DNA of 8,422 nucleotides from Candidatus Egerieicola pullicola (lineage in GTDB: Bacteria; Bacillota; Clostridia; Oscillospirales; Ruminococcaceae): assembly GCA_018712465.1 (NCBI GenBank), contig DVGY01000021.1, positions 1 to 8,422 on the forward strand, in the 5' to 3' direction. The notes beneath the pieces were generated by a model. That model was not told where the DNA came from. It ran no database searches and was given only the letters and a program-made list of their open reading frames with translations. Both the position numbers and the translations under genes were made by a program. Positions 1 through 5,920 of the stretch are shown here, in pieces. How positions within the stretch are numbered: the first letter of the stretch is position 1; every line of letters starts with the position of its first letter.

Positions 1-1
1 T

Positions 2-1048
2 TTATGCATTATCGCCCTGGCTTATGTGGCCACGGGATGGATTTTTAGTATGATTAACGCCCCGGATACCGGGGAAACCACCTCCTCCCAGACATCTTCG
101 GCGTTGGAGGACGGCACTGTGTCCGGTGGGGAAGAGGAAGGAGCTGTTGCTCCGGCGGCGCAGGCGGGGTACACCGCTCTGTCCATGCCTCAGAATATTC
201 TGCTGGACCCCACTCAGTGGCAGGGCTTTTTGGATTCTGCCAAAGCCCAAGGCTACACTGCTGTCACCGTCACTTTAAAGGATGGCCAAGGGTCGCTGTA
301 TTATAACAGCGGCGTCACCCGTGCCGTGAATAACGGCGCTGTGGTTACTGGGGCAGTGAATGCCGCTCAGCTTTGCCAGACCATTGAAGCTTCCGGCTTG
401 ACTCCCATTGCCCGAATGGGCTGCTTTGTGGACCGGTACGGCTCCATTGGCAGCGACGCTACCTTTACTTCCGGCGGCGCCCGGTTGTGGCAGGGAACAC
501 CCAATGGGGAAAATGCCTTTGCTTATCTGGATCCCTATACCGACGTGGCTCGAACCTACCTGGTGCAGATTGCCCAGGAGATCGCCACTGCCGGCTTCCA
601 TACCATTTTGCTGGATGATGTGGCATTCCCCACAGGGAATGTATTTACCTCTGCGGTCATCAATCAGCACAATACCACCGGCGCCACCCAAGCTGCCATT
701 CTGACCCAGTTTGTTCAGGAAGTGCAAAACGGTGTGGCTTCTCTGAATGCTACCGCCATGCCGGTGGGGGATGCCCTGAGCTATCTTGGCATCAACGCTT
801 CTCAGTACGGCGGAACCTTTGCCGGCTTGAGCTCTAATGTGGCCTTTACCATGGATTTTGCCTCTCTTACCGCCGCCAATGGTGTGGCAGGTTATGAAAC
901 CTTGGACAGCGCTGGAGTGCTTACCCAGTTGGTGGGTCAGGTTCAGGCTGCCGGAGGCAATGTTACTTTGCTTGTCTCTGCTGCCGATTACGCTGCACAG
1001 CAGGCGTTGTTCACCGGTTTAAATTTGTCCGGCATTATTGTTTTGTAA
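2..1048 (+). CDS. Putative glycoside hydrolase, DUF4015-like (5' end outside window)
   Basis: The reading frame is open to the left edge. The first visible codons read LCIIALAYVATGWIFSMI, a hydrophobic stretch that looks like the end of an N-terminal membrane anchor or signal, so the GTG at 26 is probably not the true start. A Ser/Thr/Glu-rich linker follows, then a domain of about 280 residues. That domain resembles the DUF4015 family of putative glycosyl hydrolases (predicted TIM barrel). The resemblance covers a segment reading ...LTPIARMGCFVDRY..., then a W-x-G...AYLDPYTDVAR stretch, then IAQEIATAGFHTILLDDVAFP (numbered from the GTG at 26, D197 and D198 lie in the last part). In the family the equivalent of the last motif is close to FDYVRFP, so this copy is divergent. 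It probably acts outside the membrane on a polysaccharide; the substrate is unknown. The next gene starts about 36 bases downstream, so the two are likely co-transcribed. The family call is made from memory of motifs, not a search. Confidence 0.75.
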   Translation, partial: LCIIALAYVATGWIFSMINAPDTGETTSSQTSSALEDGTVSGGEEEGAVAPAAQAGYTALSMPQNILLDPTQWQGFLDSAKAQGYTAVTVTLKDGQGSLYYNSGVTRAVNNGAVVTGAVNAAQLCQTIEASGLTPIARMGCFVDRYGSIGSDATFTSGGARLWQGTPNGENAFAYLDPYTDVARTYLVQIAQEIATAGFHTILLDDVAFPTGNVFTSAVINQHNTTGATQAAILTQFVQEVQNGVASLNATAMPVGDALSYLGINASQYGGTFAGLSSNVAFTMDFASLTAANGVAGYETLDSAGVLTQLVGQVQAAGGNVTLLVSAADYAAQQALFTGLNLSGIIVL

Positions 1049-1084
1049 TCCACGGAACATTTAATGGAAAGGACGGAGAAAGGC

Positions 1085-1471
1085 ATGAAGGGGAAACAAC
1101 TGCGCTTGGCAGCCAGCCTCTGTGGGGTTATGCTGCTGCTTTGCAGCTGTGCCGCCCCGGCTGGTCCGTCCCAATCGGCAGATATTGTTTCCGGTTTGGT
1201 ATCGGAGGACTCTGCTGTGGTGGAAAAGGAAGATTCTTCCACCCAGGCGGTGTACCAGGTACAGCTTCCCGATGACGGCAGGCCAGTTTACTGGCTTCAC
1301 GGCTGGTTGGAGGATAACGGCGAAGTGGGAGGCAAAGGGATTTCTGCCGCTTTGAATTATGTGGAAAAAAACGTGGATTACTCCCTTTCCACCTATTTTG
1401 GGGACGTGGATGTTTTCATTGACTGCTCTATGAACAGCACCACCTCTTCTCTGGATGCGCCTCATTGGTAA
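1085..1471 (+). CDS. Small predicted lipoprotein, function unknown
   Basis: This encodes 128 residues from the ATG at 1085. That start has GGAG at 1075-1078 with 6-base spacing and puts a compact signal peptide first; the in-frame ATG at 1064 has no comparable site. The N-terminus has basic residues (K2, K4, R7), a hydrophobic core and a lipobox-like L19-C20-S21-C22, followed by AAPAGPSQS. It therefore looks like a type II signal peptide with lipid attachment at C22; cysteine at -2 is somewhat unusual. The mature part has an acidic Ser-rich linker, then about 70 residues rich in aromatic and acidic residues (VYWLHGWLEDNG, YVEKNVDYSLSTYFGDVDVFID) with one more cysteine. I do not recognise the family. 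It follows the DUF4015-like gene closely and ends just before a hairpin, so it is probably the last gene of that transcript. Confidence 0.7.
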   Translation: MKGKQLRLAASLCGVMLLLCSCAAPAGPSQSADIVSGLVSEDSAVVEKEDSSTQAVYQVQLPDDGRPVYWLHGWLEDNGEVGGKGISAALNYVEKNVDYSLSTYFGDVDVFIDCSMNSTTSSLDAPHW

Positions 1472-1494
1472 TTCCCTCAACCTTTGTTAAACCC

Positions 1495-1534
1495 AAAAGC
1501 CTCTGCTTTCCCGTGCAGCGGACGGCTTTTGTTT
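1495..1534 (+). terminator. Possible intrinsic terminator after the lipoprotein gene
   Basis: AAAAGCC (1495-1501) pairs with GGCTTTT (1524-1530). Inside it CTGC (1503-1506) pairs with GCAG (1515-1518), leaving an asymmetric internal loop. The 3' arm runs into TTTTGTTTT, a broken T tract. It lies 24 bases after the lipoprotein stop and before the phosphoglucomutase leader, which is where a terminator would be expected. The stem is imperfect and the tail weak, so it may be leaky. Confidence 0.5.
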
Positions 1535-1565
1535 TCCCCCTTGGCGCGCGCGGGAAAAGGCTCCT

Positions 1566-1611
1566 TTTTCAAGCGACGGAGGAGACCTTGGAAAAAACGG
1601 TCGCTTGAGAA
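1566..1611 (+). promoter_or_regulatory. Leader hairpin just upstream of the phosphoglucomutase gene
   Basis: TCAAGCGAC (1569-1577) is a perfect inverted repeat of GTCGCTTGA (1600-1608). A G-T wobble and two further A-T pairs extend it outward to 1566 and 1611. The 22-base loop contains a GGAGGAG stretch and an A6 run. The hairpin ends two bases before the ribosome binding site GGAG (1613-1616). It is not followed by a T tract, so it does not look like a terminator. It could be an mRNA-stabilising or translation-control element, or a dyad operator. Function is inference. Confidence 0.4.
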
Positions 1612-1623
1612 TGGAGAACGACA

Positions 1624-3342
1624 ATGACTGAAATGGAACTGTATCAGCTCTGGTCCAGCCAAGATCTGGACGATCCGGATCTGACCAAGGAGCTGCAAGA
1701 GATCGCTGGCGATGAAGAAGCCATCAAAGACCGCTTTTATCAGACCCTGGCTTTCGGCACCGCCGGTTTGCGGGGCGTTTTGGGCGCAGGCACCAACCGG
1801 ATGAATATCTACGTGGTGCGGCAGGCTACCCAGGGCTTGGCGGATTACCTCAATGCCAAGTACGATTCCCCCAAAGTCTGCATCGGCTACGACAGCCGGA
1901 TTAAGAGCGACCTCTTTGCGAAGGAAACTGCCCGGGTTCTTGCTGCTAACGGCGTAACCGCTATGCTTTACGGCCAGTTGATGCCGGTGCCCTGCACCTC
2001 CTTCGGCACCCGGTACATGAAGTGCCAGGCCGGCGTCATGGTCACTGCCTCCCACAACCCTGCCAAGTACAACGGCTATAAGGTGTACGGCGACGACGGT
2101 TGCCAAATCACCGACGAAGGCGCCGCTGCCGTGTTGGCTAATATCCAGAGTGTGGATATTTTCACCGGCGTCAAGACTATGGACTATGACGAAGCTGTCT
2201 CCAAGGGCTTGATCCAGACTGTGCCCAAAGAGGTGGAAGAAGCCTTCTACCAGGCTGTGCTCAGCCAGTCTATCAATGGCGATCTGTGCAAGAAAGCCGG
2301 CCTGAAGGTGGTTTATTCTCCCTTGAACGGCACCGGCAACATCCCCGTCCGCACCATCCTCAGCCGTATCGGCATCGACGACGTAATTGTTGTGCCGGAG
2401 CAGGAGCTGCCCGACGGTAACTTCCCCACCTGCCCCTTCCCGAACCCGGAAATTGCGGAAGCCTTGGATTTGGGCTTGAAGCTCTGCAAAGAGGTCAAGG
2501 CTGACCTGATGCTGGCCACCGACCCTGACTGCGACCGGGTAGGCATTGCCGTACCGGACCGTGGCGGCAACTATGTGCTGATTACCGGCAACGAAGTGGG
2601 CGCTATGCTGATGGAATACATTTGCTACGCTCGGATTGAACGGGGCACCATGCCTGAAAACCCGGTGGCGGTTTCCACTGTGGTTTCCACCGCCATTGCC
2701 GGCAAGATCGCCAAGAAGTACGGTGTTGAGTTCCGTCAGGTGCTCACCGGCTTCAAATACATCGGCGAACAGATCCACTTCTTGGAAGAAGAAGGCCATC
2801 CGGAACGGTTCATCTTCGGCTTTGAAGAAAGTTATGGTTATCTGGTAGGTACTCATGCTCGGGATAAGGACGCAGTGGTAGGCTCCATGATGATCTGTGA
2901 AATGGCAGCTTATCTGAAGAGCAAGGGCGTCACCGTGCTGGACTTCTTGGAAAGCATTTATCACGAATATGGCTATTATCACCATGTGCAGCAATCCTTT
3001 GTCTGCGAAGGCGAAGACGGCATGAAGCGGATGAACGAGATTATGGACGATCTCCAAGCCAATCCTCCGGTGGAAATCGCGGGACGGAAGGTAGAGCAGA
3101 TCGACAACTACATCACCCACGAATCCAAGAACCTGGCTACCGGCGAGGTCACCAAGATCAACCTGCCGAAATCCAAGGTACTGGCTTATCATTTGGAAGG
3201 CGGCGCAAAGGTCATCATTCGTCCTTCCGGCACGGAACCCAAGATCAAGGCTTACTACACCACCATCGCCAACAACAAGGCGGATGCAGCTGCCCAGCAA
3301 AAAGAATTGGCAGCGGATTTCTCTAAGAAATTAGGCTTCTAA
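1624..3342 (+). CDS. pgcA: Phosphoglucomutase / phospho-sugar mutase (alpha-D-phosphohexomutase family)
   Basis: This cytosolic enzyme of 572 residues interconverts glucose-6-phosphate and glucose-1-phosphate, and possibly mannose phosphates. It feeds glycogen, UDP-glucose and cell-wall sugar synthesis. All four family signatures are present. AFGTAGLRG (43-51) lies at the N-terminus. The active-site loop TASHNP has the phosphorylated serine at S143, followed by YNGYKVYGDDG. The metal-binding loop is D300-P-D302-C-D304-R. The sugar-binding loop is FEESYG (400-405) and the phosphate-binding loop is RPSGTEPK (533-540). The length matches Bacillus PgcA-type proteins of about 570-580 residues, and the whole sequence resembles them (AGTNRMNIY, QELPD-NF). 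The metal loop has Cys where Ala is common (DPDAD), probably harmless. The start ATG has GGAG at 1613-1616, 7 bases upstream. It appears monocistronic, with a hairpin leader and a strong terminator. Glucose versus mannose preference cannot be read from the sequence. Confidence 0.95.
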   Translation: MTEMELYQLWSSQDLDDPDLTKELQEIAGDEEAIKDRFYQTLAFGTAGLRGVLGAGTNRMNIYVVRQATQGLADYLNAKYDSPKVCIGYDSRIKSDLFAKETARVLAANGVTAMLYGQLMPVPCTSFGTRYMKCQAGVMVTASHNPAKYNGYKVYGDDGCQITDEGAAAVLANIQSVDIFTGVKTMDYDEAVSKGLIQTVPKEVEEAFYQAVLSQSINGDLCKKAGLKVVYSPLNGTGNIPVRTILSRIGIDDVIVVPEQELPDGNFPTCPFPNPEIAEALDLGLKLCKEVKADLMLATDPDCDRVGIAVPDRGGNYVLITGNEVGAMLMEYICYARIERGTMPENPVAVSTVVSTAIAGKIAKKYGVEFRQVLTGFKYIGEQIHFLEEEGHPERFIFGFEESYGYLVGTHARDKDAVVGSMMICEMAAYLKSKGVTVLDFLESIYHEYGYYHHVQQSFVCEGEDGMKRMNEIMDDLQANPPVEIAGRKVEQIDNYITHESKNLATGEVTKINLPKSKVLAYHLEGGAKVIIRPSGTEPKIKAYYTTIANNKADAAAQQKELAADFSKKLGF

Positions 3343-3374
3343 ACTAGGGAAAAACGGCAATTAACTAGAAACAT

Positions 3375-3410
3375 CACGGCGAGTTCCTTTTTGGCTCGCC
3401 GTGGTTTTTT
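3375..3410 (+). terminator. Strong intrinsic terminator after the phosphoglucomutase gene
   Basis: A perfect 9-bp GC-rich stem, CACGGCGAG (3375-3383) with CTCGCCGTG (3395-3403), has an 11-base loop and is followed by G and six T (3405-3410). It begins 32 bases after the stop codon and isolates the phosphoglucomutase transcript from the Big_2 genes. Confidence 0.93.
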
Positions 3411-3439
3411 GAACCAGGAAGGGTATTTTCAAAAAGAAT

Positions 3440-3457
3440 CTTTTTTTGCAAAAAAAG
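3440..3457. repeat. 18-bp perfect A/T palindrome before the first Big_2 gene
   Basis: CTTTTTTTGCAAAAAAAG reads the same on both strands, with T7 and A7 tracts meeting at a central GC. It lies six bases before the AAGGAG ribosome binding site (3464-3469) of the gene starting at 3479. A further A-rich stretch precedes it (AAAAAGAATC, 3431-3440). It could be intrinsically bent promoter DNA, a weak RNA hairpin or a protein site. No clear -35/-10 pair is visible here. Confidence 0.5.
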
Positions 3458-3478
3458 GAAAATAAGGAGTATCCGGAT

Positions 3479-4183
3479 ATGTTGAAGAAGGAAAAAGGAA
3501 TTTTTTATTTGGTTGTTGGCATCTGTGTCGCAATTTTAATTATTTTAACGATAGTGGGTATTCTGCTCCCAAAGCAGCCTTATTCTAAGGGGCCGCTGTC
3601 TTCTTCCTTAATGAACAGCCACACCAGTTCCAGTCAGGATTCGGAATGGACGGAGCCTGTTTCACCGGTATCCTCTCAGGCGGAAGGCGGAGTAGATGGG
3701 ATTACCTTGTCAGTGGATCAAGTGACGTTGGAGGTAGGGGAAAACCAAATGCCCTTGGTCACTATGACTCCGGAAGACGCTCCCGATAAAAGCGAGATTT
3801 GGGTTTCTTCCGATACGAACGTAGCGACGGTGGACGGTATGGGACGGATCACCGGAGTGGGGGAAGGCAGCTGCACTGTCACCGTCACCAGCGCTGCCAG
3901 TCCTCAAGTGTCTGCCACTGTAGCGGTGACAGTTTCCGGCGGCACGGCTGTCACTACGGTGACCACTACGCCCAACCAGCCGGCAGCCACCACTCCTGCA
4001 CCTGTCCCCACACCTGCGCCTACGCCGGAACCTACACCGAACCCCACTCCTTCTCAGTCGGAACCCTCTCAGTCTCAGGAGCCGCAGCCTTCTCAGCCGG
4101 AGGAGCCGGCACCCTCTCAATCGGAATCATCTCAGCTGCCGGACTCTCTTGCTCCCCAAACGGATCCGTCTTCCGCAGAGTAA
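3479..4183 (+). CDS. Membrane-anchored Big_2 (bacterial Ig-like) protein with Pro/Ser-rich C-terminal tail
   Basis: This encodes 234 residues from the ATG at 3479, chosen because AAGGAG (3464-3469) lies 9 bases upstream. An in-frame ATG at 3446 sits in the A/T palindrome without a site. Residues 8-30 form one strongly hydrophobic segment after MLKKEKG, which should give an N-in membrane anchor with the rest outside. Residues 31-73 are a Ser-rich linker. Residues 74-153 match a Big_2 domain, with the pattern ITLSVDQVTLEVGE, W-VSSDTNVATVD, GRITGVGEGSCTVTVTS and VAVTV. Residues 160-234 are a Thr/Pro tail that changes to Ser/Gln/Pro/Glu repeats, with no LPxTG-type sorting signal. The role is unknown; surface adhesion or wall spanning is possible by analogy. 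The gene immediately downstream is a paralogue and is probably co-transcribed. Confidence 0.88.
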   Translation: MLKKEKGIFYLVVGICVAILIILTIVGILLPKQPYSKGPLSSSLMNSHTSSSQDSEWTEPVSPVSSQAEGGVDGITLSVDQVTLEVGENQMPLVTMTPEDAPDKSEIWVSSDTNVATVDGMGRITGVGEGSCTVTVTSAASPQVSATVAVTVSGGTAVTTVTTTPNQPAATTPAPVPTPAPTPEPTPNPTPSQSEPSQSQEPQPSQPEEPAPSQSESSQLPDSLAPQTDPSSAE

Positions 4184-4210
4184 TTATTTTGGTTGATGGT
4201 GTTTTGTATT

Positions 4211-4232
4211 AGGAATCGAGGTGAAGTATTTG
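4211..4232 (+). promoter_or_regulatory. Ribosome binding region with two competing starts (GTG 4221, TTG 4230)
   Basis: AGGAA (4211-4215) could serve the GTG at 4221. GAGGTGA (4218-4224), which overlaps that GTG, could serve the TTG at 4230. The GAGGTGA match to the 16S tail is longer, which favours TTG; GTG is the more usual codon. The choice changes the protein by only three residues (MKY). Confidence 0.45.
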
Positions 4233-4772
4233 AATCGGCAAAAAAAGCTGCTCTGTATTGCAGTGGTATCCCTTTTGGTTCTCTTTATGGTGGGGGCCGT
4301 GTGGTTTGTGTCTTGGCAGCAGTCCCAGCCTCAGCCTCCGGCGTCCAGTTCTTCTTCCGCTTCCCGCGCGGTTTCCCGGACTGCTAGTTCTCAGTTGGAA
4401 GCCGGCAGCCAAACTTCCTCTGTACCGGCAGTTTCCTCTCAGATTTCGCAGCCGGCTGTTTCGGATTCTGTTGCCTCTTCGTCGGAAGTGACGGTGCAGG
4501 AGATCCTCCTTACTACCTATCAGTTGGAACTGGAGGTGGGGGAGAGCCAGATGCCCATTGTCACTATGTTCCCAGAAAATGCCTCTAATAAAGGGGAAAT
4601 TTGGAGTACTTCCAATCCTTCGGTGGCTAATGTTACCGGTTTGGGTTTGATTTCCGGCATTAGTCCGGGCAGCTGCACCATTACCGTGACCAGCGCCAGC
4701 AATCCGTCGGTGAGCGCCAGCGTGGCAGTGACGGTGCGTTCGACTTCTGCTTCTATCCAGCCGGTGGATTGA
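4221..4772 (+). CDS. Second membrane-anchored Big_2 protein, paralogue of the preceding gene
   Basis: This encodes 183 residues if GTG at 4221 is the start. TTG at 4230 is a real alternative because GAGGTGA (4218-4224) is a good Shine-Dalgarno sequence at 5-base spacing for it, giving a 180-residue protein. From GTG 4221, residues 10-30 form a single hydrophobic membrane segment. Residues 31-90 are a Ser/Gln/Ala-rich linker, and residues 92-172 are one Big_2 domain (LELEVGESQMPIVTM, EIWSTSNPSVANVTGLG, GSCTITVTSASNPSVSASVAVTV). The protein ends ten residues later with no long tail. By hand alignment of 71 positions, 44 are identical to the preceding gene's domain, so the pair is a tandem duplication. 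The gap from the previous stop is 37 bases without a terminator. The function is unknown; the protein is predicted to be extracytoplasmic. Confidence 0.85.
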   Translation: MKYLNRQKKLLCIAVVSLLVLFMVGAVWFVSWQQSQPQPPASSSSSASRAVSRTASSQLEAGSQTSSVPAVSSQISQPAVSDSVASSSEVTVQEILLTTYQLELEVGESQMPIVTMFPENASNKGEIWSTSNPSVANVTGLGLISGISPGSCTITVTSASNPSVSASVAVTVRSTSASIQPVD

Positions 4773-4822
4773 TCCATCGAATTTGGCCGCATCCGAATAA
4801 AAGCCGTGTGGAGGAATCGGAA

Positions 4823-5182
4823 ATGAAAAAAGTCAAAATCACCGTTCTGGAAACCACATTAAACCAGGCTCTGGCGGAAGAATACGGGGCAGAGGGTTTG
4901 CAAGCTTGTCCCATGATGAAACAGGGACAGGTGTTTTATGCCGACTACGCCAAACCTCAGGGCTTTTGCGACGAAGCCTGGAAGGCCATCTATCAGTATG
5001 TCTTTGCCTTGGCGCATGGGGCAGGGGAAAACCTGTTTTATTACAGGGAGTGGATCCGTAAGCCCGGGGTGGCCATTGTTTGCTGCAACGATGGGCTGCG
5101 TCCGGTGCTGTTTAAATTGGAGGCCACCCAGGAGGAAGCGGCCATCAACTACACGCCGGTGGATCGCAGTGGGGAAGTCTGA
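4823..5182 (+). CDS. TIGR04076 family protein (conserved, uncharacterised)
   Basis: This encodes 119 residues from the ATG at 4823, which has GGAGG (4810-4814) 8 bases upstream. The in-frame ATG at 4769 overlaps the previous gene's end and has no site. The sequence is typical of the small TIGR04076 family: MKKVKITVLETT at the start, CPM (C29) in the first third, GQVFYADYAKPQGFCDEAWKAIYQYVFAL with C49, a LFYYREWIRKPGVAIVCCNDGLRPVLFKLE segment with C87 and C88, and a short tail. The cysteines suggest metal binding or redox chemistry, but no function is established that I know of. No signal peptide is visible, so it is probably cytosolic. The gap to the upstream Big_2 gene is 50 bases with no terminator, so it may be on the same transcript. 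The family call is recognised by motif, without a search. Confidence 0.88.
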   Translation: MKKVKITVLETTLNQALAEEYGAEGLQACPMMKQGQVFYADYAKPQGFCDEAWKAIYQYVFALAHGAGENLFYYREWIRKPGVAIVCCNDGLRPVLFKLEATQEEAAINYTPVDRSGEV

Positions 5183-5197
5183 GTAGTTTTGGCCCAG

Positions 5198-5226
5198 TTG
5201 AATTTCCCTGAGAAATCTGGTATCAT
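5198..5226 (+). promoter_or_regulatory. Candidate sigma-A promoter for the flavoprotein gene
   Basis: The -35 box TTGAAT (5198-5203), a 17-base spacer and the -10 box TATCAT (5221-5226) fit the housekeeping consensus well. TG at 5218-5219 gives an extended -10. Transcription would start near 5233, leaving a leader of about 70 bases that holds a long hairpin. It lies 16 bases after the TIGR04076 stop. Confidence 0.65.
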
Positions 5227-5227
5227 A

Positions 5228-5243
5228 AACACAAGAACACAAG
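5228..5243 (+). repeat. Tandem 8-bp direct repeat at the predicted transcription start
   Basis: AACACAAG occurs twice back to back (5228-5235 and 5236-5243), directly after the -10 box. The repeat is perfect, but with only two units it may be chance. Confidence 0.5.
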
Positions 5244-5245
5244 GC

Positions 5246-5282
5246 GAGAAGCAGACTGTCTCAATGGGATGGTCTGCTTTTC
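5246..5282 (+). terminator. Terminator-like hairpin in the flavoprotein leader (possible attenuator)
   Basis: The arm 5246-5261 pairs along its full length with 5267-5282, giving about 16 pairs including four G-U wobbles and a 5-base loop (CAATG). The core AAGCAGAC (5249-5256) with GTCTGCTT (5272-5279) is perfect, and the 3' arm ends in TTTTC. It could terminate the TIGR04076 transcript, which stops 63 bases upstream. It also lies between the candidate promoter and the flavoprotein gene, and only 20 bases separate it from that gene's start. Flavoprotein transcription from that promoter must therefore read through it, as in an attenuator. The T tract is short and partly within the stem, so termination strength is uncertain. 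Confidence 0.6.
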
Positions 5283-5302
5283 CCACGGAAAGGATGAACG
5301 AA

Positions 5303-5920
5303 ATGAAAGTTTTATTAGTCAACGGCAGCTCCCGGAAAAACGGCTGCACCAATGTGGCTTTGCAAGAAGTGGCCAGAGCTTTGCAGGAAGAAGGCATTGA
5401 AACAGAATTCTTTTTTGTGGGCAACCAGCCCCTGTCGGACTGCATTGCCTGCCATCAATGTAGCAAGACTGGGGAATGCGTGTTCCAGGATCAGGCCAAT
5501 GAACTGGCCAAAAAAGCGGCAGAGTGCGATGGATTTGTCTTTGGCTCCCCGGTGTACTACGCTCATCCTAGTGCCAGGCTGATGGCAGTGATGGATCGGG
5601 CCTTTTATTCCTGTGGCAAAAACTTCTTCCAGAAACCGGCGGCTGCGGTCCTCAGTGCCCGCCGTGCTGGTACGACTGCTTCCATGGATGTAATCAATAA
5701 GTATTTCACCATTTGCTCCATGCCGGTGGTGTCCTCCACCTATTGGAACCATGTTTACGGCAACCAACCGGAAGAGGTGCAGCAGGACAAAGAGGGCCTG
5801 ATGACCATGTACAATATTGGGAAGAACATGGCTTGGCTGTTGAAATGTCTGGATCTGGGCAAGCAGCAGGGCATCCTTCCCCCGGAAAATCCCAAGGTAC
5901 TGACTAATTTTGCACGATAA
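5303..5920 (+). CDS. Flavodoxin-fold protein (NADPH-dependent FMN reductase / iron-sulfur flavoprotein type)
   Basis: This encodes 205 residues from the ATG at 5303. AAGGA at 5290-5294 is well spaced for that start, and the protein then begins with the typical beta strand MKVLLVNGSSRKNGCTN. Starts further upstream (5189, 5294) add sequence without family character. The fold is that of small FMN-binding reductases. The phosphate-binding loop is NGSSRKNGCTN (7-17). GSPVYYAHPSARLMAVMDR (81-99) is the second flavin-contact region. Between them is a compact cysteine motif, C47-x2-C50-x2-C53-x5-C59. In true iron-sulfur flavoproteins this spacing binds a 4Fe-4S cluster, but many relatives keep similar cysteines without proven clusters. 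Expected role: cytosolic electron transfer or reduction of quinones, metals or xenobiotics; the substrate is unknown. A promoter and hairpin leader lie upstream, and the MATE gene follows after 44 bases. Confidence 0.9.
   Translation: MKVLLVNGSSRKNGCTNVALQEVARALQEEGIETEFFFVGNQPLSDCIACHQCSKTGECVFQDQANELAKKAAECDGFVFGSPVYYAHPSARLMAVMDRAFYSCGKNFFQKPAAAVLSARRAGTTASMDVINKYFTICSMPVVSSTYWNHVYGNQPEEVQQDKEGLMTMYNIGKNMAWLLKCLDLGKQQGILPPENPKVLTNFAR

Noticed and set aside
1544..1552. Alternating GC run that could favour Z-DNA
   Set aside because: Nine bases is too short to support a claim.
1477..3300. A 607-codon open frame on the minus strand, longer than the gene opposite it
   Set aside because: It lies antisense to the phosphoglucomutase, which has all four catalytic signatures. 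The antisense translation has no recognisable domain, and it runs through the terminator-like hairpin upstream. It is a by-product of codon bias.
4020..4150. Repeats in the Pro/Ser-rich coding region as a possible CRISPR or minisatellite array
   Set aside because: The repeats are short, irregular and in frame as low-complexity protein; there are no regular spacers.
4769..4822. Promoter TTGATC (4769-4774) with GAATAA (4795-4800) before the TIGR04076 gene
   Set aside because: The 20-base spacing is too long and the -10 match is poor, so readthrough from the Big_2 genes is as likely.
5189..5302. Longer N-terminus for the flavoprotein from the upstream start at 5189
   Set aside because: The extension spans the predicted promoter and hairpin, lacks family character, and the start at 5303 has a good ribosome site followed by the canonical first beta strand.
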